Assembly: GCA_963608705.1 (NCBI GenBank)
Contig: CAVDHB010000066.1
Location: forward strand, 1 to 38,165
Origin: CAVDHB01 sp963608705
GTDB lineage: Bacteria > Bacteroidota > Bacteroidia > Bacteroidales > Bacteroidaceae
Reading direction: 5' to 3'
Length of the DNA stretch: 38,165 nucleotides
Of the stretch, positions 1-6,644 are shown piece by piece. Under the pieces are notes generated by a model. That model had not been told where the DNA came from. It did no database searches and saw only the letters and a program-made list of their open reading frames with translations. The first letter of the stretch is position 1. Every line of letters begins with the position of its first letter. Made by a program: the position numbers and the translations under genes.

Positions 1-263
1 CCGACGAGCTTGCCATGCACGATAACTTGCATGATTATGCTAATTATCGTTAACCGTATGCAGTTTTCTTATTATAGTTCATATCTTTTTTATTCTCGTC
101 TATGCGCTACTCAGGGAGAGAAGGAAGGTTTTCCAGCGTTATCATCCCACAATGATTGTTAATTCCAAGTTAAAACGCAACCCATATATGAGTTGCGCTT
201 GGTTTGGCGCATCCGGGGGAAGGCGGTATCTTAGCGGCGTAAAACGATTAAGACCCTTTCTAT
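1..263. other. Left-edge non-coding region with two inverted repeats
   Basis: No convincing gene is seen here. An imperfect inverted repeat (11 of 13 pairs) occupies 20-49. A stronger two-part hairpin lies at 165-202: ccaag pairs with cttgg, and cgcaac (176-181) pairs with gttgcg (192-197) around a loop containing the palindrome catatatg. This second hairpin lies about 60 bp before the VirE/VapE start codon and could be a leader or operator of that gene. That role is inferred from position only. Confidence 0.4.
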
Positions 264-2372
264 ATGGAACTATCAATCTTCAAAGGCTACGCCGGCACAC
301 AGCCGCAAACCGCCACCTTGCAGGACGTGGCGCGTCTCATCCGGCAGGACGAGGCGCTGAGACACCTCACCCTCGCTTACCGCCAGAGCGGGGAACGCAA
401 ACTCAAAGCCTCTGCGCCTGTCTTCGCCGTGGCCTGCCGTTTCGAGGGCGGCAAGCAGCTCCGACACGCCACCTGCCTGACGGGACTCTCCCTCGTGGAC
501 CTTGACCACCTGCCCGAAGACCTCATCGAGCCGCTGCGGATGAAAATCAACCGGGACCCGCACACCCTCCTTTCCTACCGCACCGTGTCGGGCAGGGGAC
601 TGCGCATCCTCTTCCGCTACGAGATTCCGGCGGAGCTACAAAAGGACGCGCCCACTTCCACTGCCGCACAGACGCTCTACAAACAGGTGTTCCTTACGGG
701 AAACGCTTACTACGCCCTCCTGTTAGGAGCGGAGACGGACGGACAGTGCAAGAACCTCTCCCGGCTGAGCGGACTGGCGCACGACCCCGCCGTGTACCTC
801 AATCCGCACGCACAACCTTTTTCGCCCGACTGGGTGCGGAACCAGTGGAAGGAGAGGCTTGAACAGCAGCGGTCGGAGCGGAAAACACAACGGGAGCAGA
901 CACGCATAGAGACACTGTTTCGACAGATTGTTGTCAAGGAATTGGAAACGGAGAACGCCGTTTTCGAGCCGGGTCGGCGCAACGACTATGTGATGCGTGT
1001 GGGCTACAAGCTGAACCAGTTCGGCGTGCCGTTAGAGTCCGCTTTGCGATGGGGTGCGGAAAAGTTAGGCGCACACCAGGGATGGGAGCAAGTGCTCCGT
1101 TCCTGCTACCAGCGCACGCAGGAACACGGCAGGAGAAAGGCGGAGCTGTCGTCCAAAGCCAGCCGGAAAGGCGGTGACTACGCCTCGATAGAGGAGCTGA
1201 AGGGGATGCTGAAAGAGCGGGTGGAACTGCGGCACAACGAGTTGACAGGACGGGTGGAATATCGATTGCTGACATCGGACGGAAAGCCCTTCCGGCCTGT
1301 GACCGACCGCATGGTGAACTCGCTCTACGTGGAGCTTTCCCACACGGTGCGTGTCAATATTCTCGACCTTTACCGCCTTATCGAGTCGGACTATTCCACG
1401 CCCTTCCATCCCCTGCGCGCCTACCTGGAGTCGCTGCCCGCCTGGGACGGCCGGACAGACTACCTGGCGGAGCTGGCCGGGACGGTGCAAGTGAAGGGTG
1501 GCGAGGAGGAGCAGGAGCGGTTCCTTCTCTACCTGCGGAAATGGCTGACGGGCATGGTGGCGGCCTGGACGGACGAGGAGGTGGTGAACAACGTCATCCT
1601 CGTCTTCATCGGGGCGCAAGGCACGTTCAAGACCACGTGGTTCAACTATCTGCTTCCCCCTCCGATTCGTCAATATTTCTACACGAAGACCAACGCCCGC
1701 TCCATGGGTCGTGACGAGCTGCTCATCTTAGCCCAGTACGCCTTAGTGTGCTGCGAGGAGCTGGACACCCTGCGTCCGCAGGAGCTGAACCAGCTGAAGG
1801 CCGCCGTCACGATGGGACACGTGGATGAAAGAGCCGCCTACGCCCGTTTCCACGAGCACCGCAAGCACATCGCCTCTTTCTGCGGCACGGGAAACAACCT
1901 GCAGTTCCTGACCGACCCCACGGGCAACCGCCGCTGGCTTCCCTTCGAGATAGACCGCATCCAGTCTCCCCGTACGCACCGTTTCCCCTACGAGGGCATC
2001 TATGCCCAGGCGTACACGCTCTACAAAGAAGGCTTCCAGTACTGGTTTTCCTTGGACGAAATCCAGATACTGAATCAACATAATCGAAAATTCGAGGCAC
2101 CACGCATGGAGCAGGAGTTAGTGCAGCTCTACTTCCGTCTTCCTAACGAAGAGGAACACGGCGAGTTCATGACCGCTTCTCGTGCCATGCAGATTATGGG
2201 ACAGGGTGTGGCGCAGAAACTGAGTGCTGGTTACATTGGCAGAGCTTTCAAGGAGCTTGGATTTAAAAGAACGTGTTACAAACATATTTACGGATATCTC
2301 GTTGTGCAGAGAACCGGAGAGGAAATCCGAGAGCTTCAGAAAACCATGGCAGTGCAGTCAGAATCTACGTAA
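264..2372 (+). CDS. VirE_N / VapE family primase-helicase-like protein
   Basis: This 702-aa protein is probably a primase-helicase-type replication protein of an accessory element. The N-terminal part (about 1-125) resembles the VirE_N/BT4734-like domain: LVDLDHL (77-83) supplies paired acidic residues and SGRGLRI (109-115) follows, an arrangement like archaeo-eukaryotic primases. The C-terminal half matches the VapE/virulence-associated E P-loop family, with a Walker A variant GAQGTFKTT (450-458), an acidic Walker B-like segment LVCCEELD (494-501) and the family motif GNRRW (554-558). A middle segment around 205-300 is basic and helical. The stop codon lies inside the left arm of a 31-bp inverted repeat. 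In Bacteroides such genes commonly sit beside DUF4248 genes, as here. Family assignment is strong. Biochemical role is inferred from homology; Bacteroides VirE proteins have not, to my knowledge, been shown to replicate DNA. Confidence 0.85.
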   Translation: MELSIFKGYAGTQPQTATLQDVARLIRQDEALRHLTLAYRQSGERKLKASAPVFAVACRFEGGKQLRHATCLTGLSLVDLDHLPEDLIEPLRMKINRDPHTLLSYRTVSGRGLRILFRYEIPAELQKDAPTSTAAQTLYKQVFLTGNAYYALLLGAETDGQCKNLSRLSGLAHDPAVYLNPHAQPFSPDWVRNQWKERLEQQRSERKTQREQTRIETLFRQIVVKELETENAVFEPGRRNDYVMRVGYKLNQFGVPLESALRWGAEKLGAHQGWEQVLRSCYQRTQEHGRRKAELSSKASRKGGDYASIEELKGMLKERVELRHNELTGRVEYRLLTSDGKPFRPVTDRMVNSLYVELSHTVRVNILDLYRLIESDYSTPFHPLRAYLESLPAWDGRTDYLAELAGTVQVKGGEEEQERFLLYLRKWLTGMVAAWTDEEVVNNVILVFIGAQGTFKTTWFNYLLPPPIRQYFYTKTNARSMGRDELLILAQYALVCCEELDTLRPQELNQLKAAVTMGHVDERAAYARFHEHRKHIASFCGTGNNLQFLTDPTGNRRWLPFEIDRIQSPRTHRFPYEGIYAQAYTLYKEGFQYWFSLDEIQILNQHNRKFEAPRMEQELVQLYFRLPNEEEHGEFMTASRAMQIMGQGVAQKLSAGYIGRAFKELGFKRTCYKHIYGYLVVQRTGEEIRELQKTMAVQSEST

Positions 2373-2501
2373 GTACGTAAGTAACGTAAGTAGGTTTTAA
2401 ACTCTCACGCGCGTGCGCATGAGAAAGAAAACTACCCTTGTTTTCTACAAATACATACCATAAAGTTGCGAAACCTACTTACGTTACTTACGTACTTACG
2501 T
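2367..2501. repeat. 31-bp perfect inverted repeat with 73-bp loop
   Basis: Arm 2367-2397 is the exact reverse complement of arm 2471-2501. Each arm is itself built from three direct copies of ACGTAAGT(A). The left arm includes the last sense codon and stop of the VapE-like gene. Within the loop, 2404-2423 can form a smaller hairpin (ctca-c-gcg paired with cgc-a-tgag, one mismatch). It could act as a strong terminator-like structure, a cruciform or a protein-binding site. The arms are read directly; the function is unknown. Confidence 0.9.
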
Positions 2502-2880
2502 CAAAAGTGCATATTGTAGAGGTGCTTCGTTGAATCTGATTTAATCCGATTCAATTGAGTATCAGGATTTTCAATCCGACTACAAAGGAACCACAGAGTT
2601 CAGTACTTGCCTGCGCTAATCACAAGCCACAGGATTCTAAATCATGATACTCAATGCAGGCGAATTGCAAATTCGCCTGAACCAAGCCGCCTGAACCAAG
2701 CACGTTACCGCACGGTGCATAAGCGATTGCAACTCACCGTAAAAGCACCTGTAACTCACCGTAAAAGCACCTGTAACTCACCGCAGAAAATAAATTACTC
2801 ACCGTAGAAATTTCATAACTCACCGCAGAATTTTCGTAACTCACCGTAGAAATTTTATTATTCACCGTAAAAAAACGACC
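2373..2880. other. 508-bp intergenic repeat cluster between VapE-like gene and DUF4248
   Basis: No gene is seen. In order it holds the rest of the 31-bp inverted repeat, a 17-nt inverted pair at 2554-2570 and 2639-2655 (16 of 17 matching), a 10-bp-stem hairpin at 2657-2679 (caggcgaatt, loop gca, aattcgcctg), a tandem 14-bp repeat cgcctgaaccaagc at 2674-2687 and 2688-2701, and seven iterons at 2731-2871. The density of structure in a non-coding stretch is unlike the rest of the window and resembles a replication or partition control region. Confidence 0.7.
2731..2871. repeat. Seven 21-22 bp iterons (AACTCACCG boxes)
   Basis: The box CTCACCG (last copy TTCACCG) begins at 2733, 2755, 2777, 2798, 2819, 2840 and 2861, so the period is 22, 22, then 21 bp. 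The first two units share the 3' portion aaaagcacctg; the later ones share agaaattt-like AT-rich spacers. The array ends about 10 bp before the DUF4248 start codon. A period of about two helical turns puts every box on the same DNA face, which fits a cooperative protein-binding array (operator or replication iterons). Which protein binds is not known. Confidence 0.85.
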
Positions 2881-3090
2881 ATGAGACCCAGAACCATCAC
2901 CAAGAAAGAACTCGCCCTGTTGTACTTCCCCCATTCCACTCCCCGCACGGCGGTAAACCACCTCCGCCAGTGGATAGTGCGCTGCGTCCCCTTGCGGGAG
3001 GCGTTAGAGAGGGCGCATTCCCGTCCCTCGGACAAATACTTCACCACCCGCCAGACGGCTCTCATCCTGGAATACCTCGGGGAGCCGTGA
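2881..3090 (+). CDS. DUF4248 family small protein
   Basis: This 69-aa basic protein matches the DUF4248 pattern: an N-terminal ITKKELALLYFP segment, a central LRQWI, and a C-terminal FTTRQTALILEYLGEP ending. The layout (helix, predicted turn, helix ending in a TxxQxxxIxxxLGEP-like motif) suggests a small helix-turn-helix DNA-binding protein, but the family has no established function that I know of. In Bacteroides it is usually found beside VirE/VapE-type genes, as here. No clear Shine-Dalgarno is present. The iteron array runs almost to the start codon, so autoregulation through those boxes is plausible. A terminator follows at 3134. Confidence 0.75.
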   Translation: MRPRTITKKELALLYFPHSTPRTAVNHLRQWIVRCVPLREALERAHSRPSDKYFTTRQTALILEYLGEP

Positions 3091-3390
3091 GAGGGGAAAT
3101 CCCTTGAACCTCCGCCATCGCATCTTATCTCCCGCCACGGCCACGGAGCGCATGACTCCTGCCGTGGCTTTTGTTATCTTCGCAGTGTAATCACCAAACT
3201 GTGTATGTCATGCGAATCATCAGACTTGTTATTGTGCGATACCATTCAGATAAAGAAACACCAGCCGAAACTTTTCAAAAGCCGTCTAAACAAATTCATA
3301 GAGAATACCCGTCAAGGTTTTCTTTACGAAGAAGGGGAGATTGTTATAAGAAAAGGTTATGGTTACAGTATTAGATTCTCATGTTCTTCA
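3091..3390. other. Intergenic stretch after DUF4248
   Basis: It holds an intrinsic terminator (3134-3175) and then AT-rich DNA. An open frame from 3205 runs across the stretch and into the 3' end of the GNAT gene on the other strand. Its product is not recognisable and its second half is antisense to a real gene, so I treat it as non-coding or a decayed remnant. Confidence 0.5.
3134..3175 (+). terminator. Intrinsic terminator after DUF4248
   Basis: gccacggc (3134-3141) pairs with gccgtggc (3161-3168), with an inner ggag/ctcc pairing, followed by ttttgtt. It is placed 43 bp after the DUF4248 stop. Confidence 0.8.
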
Positions 3391-4002
3391 TCATTTAGTA
3401 TATTCCGCTTCACTGACCAAGCCTATCAAATCGAAATACATCAGCCGTGTCCGCAGCCTTGTACCTTTTTCAAACCCGGTATTCTCAGCTTCTTGACTCT
3501 CTGATGAGAACAGGAAAGTGAATCCGTTCTTTTGGTAATAACCCAATGGGATTTCATCATTGTATGCATCTACGATGAGAAAACGGCATCCGGTCTTGTT
3601 GCCCGCATCGATGAACCATGACTTGATGAACTCCATCAGCTCGCTGCCTATACCACGGTGGGCAAAATCCACATTGATGCCCAGTCTGCCAATCAGCACG
3701 CCCGGATAGCGGCGCATCTGTTTGGAATACGGTATGCCTTTCTGCACTTTCTTCTCCCTGCTGTTGGGCAGCATATCCACACGGATGCTGTCATTGGAGA
3801 GCGTGAATGCGCAAACGATGACGGAAGGGTCTTCGTCCAGCCTGAAGCAATAGCTTTTCCCCAGCATCTGCCTGCTGTAAAGCGGTGCGTCATGCCGGAA
3901 GAACTCATCCAAATCGGCGTTGCCACATGAAAAAGGGCGGCACTTGGCGATGGTCTCCCCGTCCAGAGGCGAGAAACTGCATTTGTCCAACAGGAATCCC
4001 AT
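3391..4002 (-). CDS. GNAT acetyltransferase, likely TacT-type toxin
   Basis: This 203-aa GNAT-fold protein has the layout of acetyltransferase toxins that modify charged tRNA. It has an N-terminal FSCGNADLDEFF segment (24-35), the acetyl-CoA pyrophosphate loop HRGIGS (115-120), and a C-terminal YYQKNGF (155-161) whose tyrosine sits where TacT-like toxins have their catalytic tyrosine. It starts 2 bp after the stop codon of a 52-aa gene on the same strand, a spacing typical of toxin-antitoxin pairs. GNAT membership is secure. The toxin role is inferred from the N-terminal motif and the gene pair; a resistance or protein-modifying acetyltransferase is the alternative. Confidence 0.8.
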   Translation of the reverse strand: MGFLLDKCSFSPLDGETIAKCRPFSCGNADLDEFFRHDAPLYSRQMLGKSYCFRLDEDPSVIVCAFTLSNDSIRVDMLPNSREKKVQKGIPYSKQMRRYPGVLIGRLGINVDFAHRGIGSELMEFIKSWFIDAGNKTGCRFLIVDAYNDEIPLGYYQKNGFTFLFSSESQEAENTGFEKGTRLRTRLMYFDLIGLVSEAEYTK

Positions 4003-4004
4003 GC

Positions 4005-4163
4005 CTACAACATATTGGCTTTTTTCAATATGGCGCGGGCTGTCCTGACCTGTTTACTGAAATCGGTCTTCCCCTTATTCTGATAAGCCCTGTCCGCCTC
4101 CTTGATGAAGCGTTCAGCCTCTTTTCCTTTCAGCGTGGGGATTGTCTTAATTTCTAATGCCAT
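4005..4163 (-). CDS. Small 52-aa protein, putative antitoxin of the GNAT pair
   Basis: The open frame encodes 52 residues beginning MALEIKTIPTLKGKEAERF and ending ARAILKKANML. It is too short for usual length filters. It is predicted largely helical and strongly charged (many Lys, Arg and Glu). It is followed after 2 bp by the GNAT gene, and a TAnnTTTG promoter box lies 25 bp before its start. It does not look like the DUF1778 ribbon-helix-helix antitoxins of known TacAT pairs, so it may represent a separate antitoxin family. Existence of the gene is well supported by operon spacing and promoter. The antitoxin role is inference. Confidence 0.65.
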   Translation of the reverse strand: MALEIKTIPTLKGKEAERFIKEADRAYQNKGKTDFSKQVRTARAILKKANML

Positions 4164-4188
4164 AACACGTTATATTATAATGATTTTG

Positions 4189-4196
4189 CAAAGATA
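4189..4196 (-). promoter_or_regulatory. Bacteroidetes -7 box for the 52-aa/GNAT operon
   Basis: On the minus strand the box reads TATCTTTG (consensus TAnnTTTG), giving a short leader before the start at 4163. A clear TTTG is not at the expected -33 position; a TTG lies at 4212-4210. Confidence 0.6.
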
Positions 4197-4267
4197 GGGA
4201 TTTTTCCGGCAACTATGCCGCCCGGCTGTATATTTTCTGCATCATACGTCATATAATGCAGCAAGGG

Positions 4268-4313
4268 GACACTCACATGAACGGAATCTGCGATTACTTC
4301 AAATGCGTCTGCC
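4268..4313 (+). pseudogene. Duplicated 5' fragment of the lolA-like gene
   Basis: These 46 bp match 5032-5077, the sequence around the lolA-like start codon, with only three differences (43 of 46). The copy includes the start codon (4277) and codons for the first signal-peptide residues, then diverges completely. It marks a past duplication or insertion event that put the second GNAT gene between the fragment and the intact gene. An open frame starting further upstream runs through it into the GNAT gene, but the GNAT promoter lies downstream, so the fragment is probably not translated. Confidence 0.75.
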
Positions 4314-4358
4314 AGCAGTCGGAGCAGAAAAAGCTGTGGAGCAAACCACCATATCATC

Positions 4359-4382
4359 AGAGACGCGATGAATTGCGTCTCT
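4359..4382. repeat. REP-like palindrome, copy a
   Basis: agagacgc pairs with gcgtctct; on the minus strand the element reads GTAGAGACGCAATTCATCGCGTCTCT, with the GTAG head. It lies between the lolA fragment and the second GNAT promoter. Confidence 0.75.
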
Positions 4383-4424
4383 ACATACACAAAGCGAAAG
4401 ATTGCAGCATTTGGCAGAAATCAT

Positions 4425-4432
4425 TACCTTTG
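4425..4432 (+). promoter_or_regulatory. Promoter of the second GNAT gene
   Basis: TACCTTTG at the -7 position, with a TTG at 4402-4404 about 26 bp upstream (centre to centre), a canonical Bacteroidetes promoter. It places the transcript start near 4436 and so selects the ATG at 4454. Confidence 0.7.
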
Positions 4433-4453
4433 CATCTGGCAAGTTTAAAGATA

Positions 4454-4894
4454 ATGAAGACGTTTGACAGTACAATCACATTTAAGAATGACAATATCCT
4501 TGAAATGCGGCAAACGCTTTTGACCCGTCTGAAAGCATATAACCGGTCACACTGCCAATGGCTGGCCGCACATCCGGCACCACAGGAGCAGCACAACGTT
4601 TTCGCATTCGACGGCGATACTCCAATCGGCGGAGCCGTTGGATATGTGGCGTACAACTGGTACATGCTGGACTTGCTTTATGTGCATGAAGAATATCACG
4701 GACAACACATCGGCACAAAACTGCTTGGTCAAATAGAGGCATTCGCCCGAAACAAACATCTGACCGGCATACGGTTGGAGACATGGGATTTCCAGGCCAA
4801 AGGTTTTTACGAGAAGAATGGATACACTGTTTTTGCGGAACTGAAAGACTATCCTCCCGGCTCAACCGTCTATTTTATCAAAAAGGAATTGTGA
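4454..4894 (+). CDS. GNAT family N-acetyltransferase
   Basis: This 146-aa single-domain GNAT protein has an acetyl-CoA binding segment LYVHEEYHGQHIGTKLL (Q/RxxGxG/A type) in the middle and the C-terminal FYEKNGYTVF typical of the fold. The frame is open further upstream, but the promoter at 4425-4432 and the lack of homology before residue 1 favour the ATG at 4454. It probably acetylates a small molecule or antibiotic-like amine; the substrate cannot be told from sequence. Unlike the GNAT at 3391, it has no small partner gene. It lies between two copies of the lolA 5' end, suggesting acquisition by insertion, and ends with its own terminator. Confidence 0.8.
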   Translation: MKTFDSTITFKNDNILEMRQTLLTRLKAYNRSHCQWLAAHPAPQEQHNVFAFDGDTPIGGAVGYVAYNWYMLDLLYVHEEYHGQHIGTKLLGQIEAFARNKHLTGIRLETWDFQAKGFYEKNGYTVFAELKDYPPGSTVYFIKKEL

Positions 4895-4930
4895 ACGATG
4901 TAATTTGACGGTACAGTTATATACACAGAC

Positions 4931-4969
4931 AGAAGGCGACTCGTTTCAAGCGAACTGCCTTCTTTATTT
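4931..4969 (+). terminator. Intrinsic terminator after the second GNAT gene
   Basis: agaaggc (4931-4937) pairs with gccttct (4957-4963), with further G-U-tolerant pairing inside, followed by a ttattt run. It separates the GNAT gene from the lolA operon promoter. Confidence 0.75.
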
Positions 4970-5003
4970 CTCTTCAACACTTGCTTATCCCCCCATTTCT
5001 TTT

Positions 5004-5011
5004 TACCTTCG
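5004..5011 (+). promoter_or_regulatory. Promoter of the lolA-trxB-topB operon
   Basis: TACCTTCG (one base off TAnnTTTG) with a TTG at 4981-4983, centre-to-centre about 26 bp, a good Bacteroidetes spacing. Start codon follows at 5041. Confidence 0.6.
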
Positions 5012-5031
5012 CGTAACAAGGAATAAAACAA

Positions 5032-5077
5032 GACATTCACATGAACAGAATCTGCAATTACTTCAAATGCGTCTGCC
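5032..5077 (+). repeat. Direct repeat partner of 4268-4313
   Basis: This is the intact copy: nine leader bases plus the first 37 bases of the lolA-like gene. It matches the remnant upstream at 43 of 46 positions. The two copies bracket about 720 bp containing the second GNAT gene. Confidence 0.75.
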
Positions 5078-5685
5078 TCCTTTGCCTGTTAGTCATCGGA
5101 GGCGGTACAGCCGCGGCACAGACCGCCATGAGCGTGGTGGACAGAGCGGCCAAGGTGTTCGCCTCTGCCGGAGGTATCAGTGCGGGCTTCACCTTCCAGA
5201 CCTACGCAGGAGGAAAGAAATCGGGAAGTGCCGCGGGAACTATCTATATCTCCGGGAGCCGCTACAAGGTGGTGGTGCCGCAAATGACCACCTGGTTTGA
5301 CGGACGCACCCAGTGGACTTACCTTCCGCACAGCCAGGAAGTGAACGTAAGCACACCCTCCGCCTCGGAGCAGATAAATCCCTACACTTTCGTGAACCTC
5401 TACAAGAGCGGCTACAAGGCGGCTTTCGGCAAGACCACCCGCTCGGCGGGCAGACCCGTGTACGAGGTGCATCTGACAGCCACCACCCGCAAGCCCATCA
5501 GCGAGGCATGGCTGACCATCGACCGGGAAACCTACATCCCCCTCTGCATACGGGTGAGACAAAACAGCCGCAACTGGACGGCCATCTACCTCAGAGGATT
5601 CAAGACGCACCGCAAATACAGCGCATCCTTCTTCCAGTTCAACAAGAAACAATACCCCAAAGCGGAAATCATTGACTTAAGATAA
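5041..5685 (+). CDS. LolA-like outer-membrane lipoprotein carrier
   Basis: This 214-aa periplasmic protein has a signal peptide (hydrophobic stretch about 10-24, cleavage near AAAQ) and the LolA_2-type sequence. An amphipathic beta-rich body includes GTIYISGSRYKVVVPQMTTWFDG and YLPHSQEVNV, the pattern of the LolA/LolB half-barrel, which carries lipoproteins from the inner to the outer membrane. Length is usual for the family. It is the first gene of a packed run, with trxB starting 12 bp downstream. The 5' end is duplicated at 4268-4313. From memory, ftsK often precedes this gene in Bacteroidales; here accessory DNA lies in that position. Confidence 0.85.
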   Translation: MNRICNYFKCVCLLCLLVIGGGTAAAQTAMSVVDRAAKVFASAGGISAGFTFQTYAGGKKSGSAAGTIYISGSRYKVVVPQMTTWFDGRTQWTYLPHSQEVNVSTPSASEQINPYTFVNLYKSGYKAAFGKTTRSAGRPVYEVHLTATTRKPISEAWLTIDRETYIPLCIRVRQNSRNWTAIYLRGFKTHRKYSASFFQFNKKQYPKAEIIDLR

Positions 5686-5697
5686 CACTAAAAGAAA

Positions 5698-6636
5698 ATG
5701 GAACATATACGTTGTTTGATTATCGGCTCTGGCCCTGCGGGCTACACAGCAGCCATCTATGCGGGAAGAGCGAACCTCTCCCCCGTGCTTTACGAAGGAA
5801 TACAACCGGGCGGACAGCTCACCACGACCACGGTCATCGAGAACTATCCCGGCTTTACAAACGGCATTGACGGCTCTGAGCTGATGGACACAATGCGAGC
5901 GCAGGCTGAACGATTCGGCACGGACATCCGTTCAGGCGCCGTGGTGAAGACGGAACTGGACAAGGCTCCTTACCGCATTACTTTCGATGACGGCAAGGAA
6001 GTGGAGACAGATACCCTGATTATCGCCACGGGAGCCACGGCCAAATACCTTGGCCTGCCCGACGAGCAGAAATACGCCGGAATGGGCGTGAGCGCCTGCG
6101 CCACCTGCGACGGTTTCTTCTATCGCAAGAAAGTCGTGGCCGTAGTGGGCGGTGGAGACACAGCCTGCGAAGAAGCCTCCTATCTGTCCGGCCTGGCAAA
6201 GAAAGTGTACATGATTGTACGCAAGCCTTTCCTCCGCGCCAGCGAAATCATGAAAGAGAAGGTGGAAAACACCCCTAACATCGAAATTCTCTATGAACAC
6301 AATGCGGAAGGGCTTTACGGACAGGACGCGGTGGAAGGCGTACATTTGGTAAAACGGTTAGGACAGCCAGACGAGAGCCATTACGACCTGCCCATTGACG
6401 GATTCTTCCTCGCCATCGGCCACAAGCCCAACAGCAAGCCGTTCACCCCGTGGGTGAAGACCAACGAGCAAGGCTATATCCTCACTGAGGGAGATTCCCC
6501 CCGCACTGGAGTGGAGGGCGTGTTCGCCGCCGGAGACGTGGCAGACCCGCATTACCGCCAGGCTATCACAGCTGCCGCCAGCGGATGCAAGGCGGCCATT
6601 GAAGCGGAACGCTACCTCATCTCTCACAAACTGTAA
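5698..6636 (+). CDS. trxB: Thioredoxin reductase
   Basis: The 312-aa cytoplasmic flavoenzyme uses NADPH to reduce thioredoxin. The FAD-binding GSGPAG is at 10-15, the redox CATC pair is C134 and C137, the NADPH-binding GGGDTA is at 151-156, and the second FAD motif GVFAAGDVAD is at 274-283, all in the order and spacing of low-molecular-weight TrxB. Length is normal. It sits between lolA and the DUF5687 gene with gaps of 12 and 8 bp, consistent with one transcript. No odd features. Confidence 0.97.
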   Translation: MEHIRCLIIGSGPAGYTAAIYAGRANLSPVLYEGIQPGGQLTTTTVIENYPGFTNGIDGSELMDTMRAQAERFGTDIRSGAVVKTELDKAPYRITFDDGKEVETDTLIIATGATAKYLGLPDEQKYAGMGVSACATCDGFFYRKKVVAVVGGGDTACEEASYLSGLAKKVYMIVRKPFLRASEIMKEKVENTPNIEILYEHNAEGLYGQDAVEGVHLVKRLGQPDESHYDLPIDGFFLAIGHKPNSKPFTPWVKTNEQGYILTEGDSPRTGVEGVFAAGDVADPHYRQAITAAASGCKAAIEAERYLISHKL

Positions 6637-6644
6637 AAAGAGAA

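Noticed and set aside
1..160. Open reading frame from the left edge
   Set aside because: A frame is open to about 160 but its translation has no recognisable pattern, and the region holds an inverted repeat at 20-49.
1065..1673. Minus-strand open frame inside the VapE-like gene
   Set aside because: Shadow of a real P-loop gene with no recognisable product.
2731..2871. CRISPR array
   Set aside because: Units are 21-22 bp with conserved boxes and no unique spacers of normal length, and no cas genes are near. It is an iteron array.
3205..3504. Open frame of 99 codons on the plus strand after DUF4248
   Set aside because: The second part is antisense to the GNAT gene, the product is unrecognisable, and no promoter box or ribosome site precedes it. 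It may be a remnant.
4454..4894. A second toxin-antitoxin pair
   Set aside because: No small partner gene precedes this GNAT, it has its own promoter directly upstream, and it lacks the FxCGxxxLDxF segment of toxin-type GNATs.
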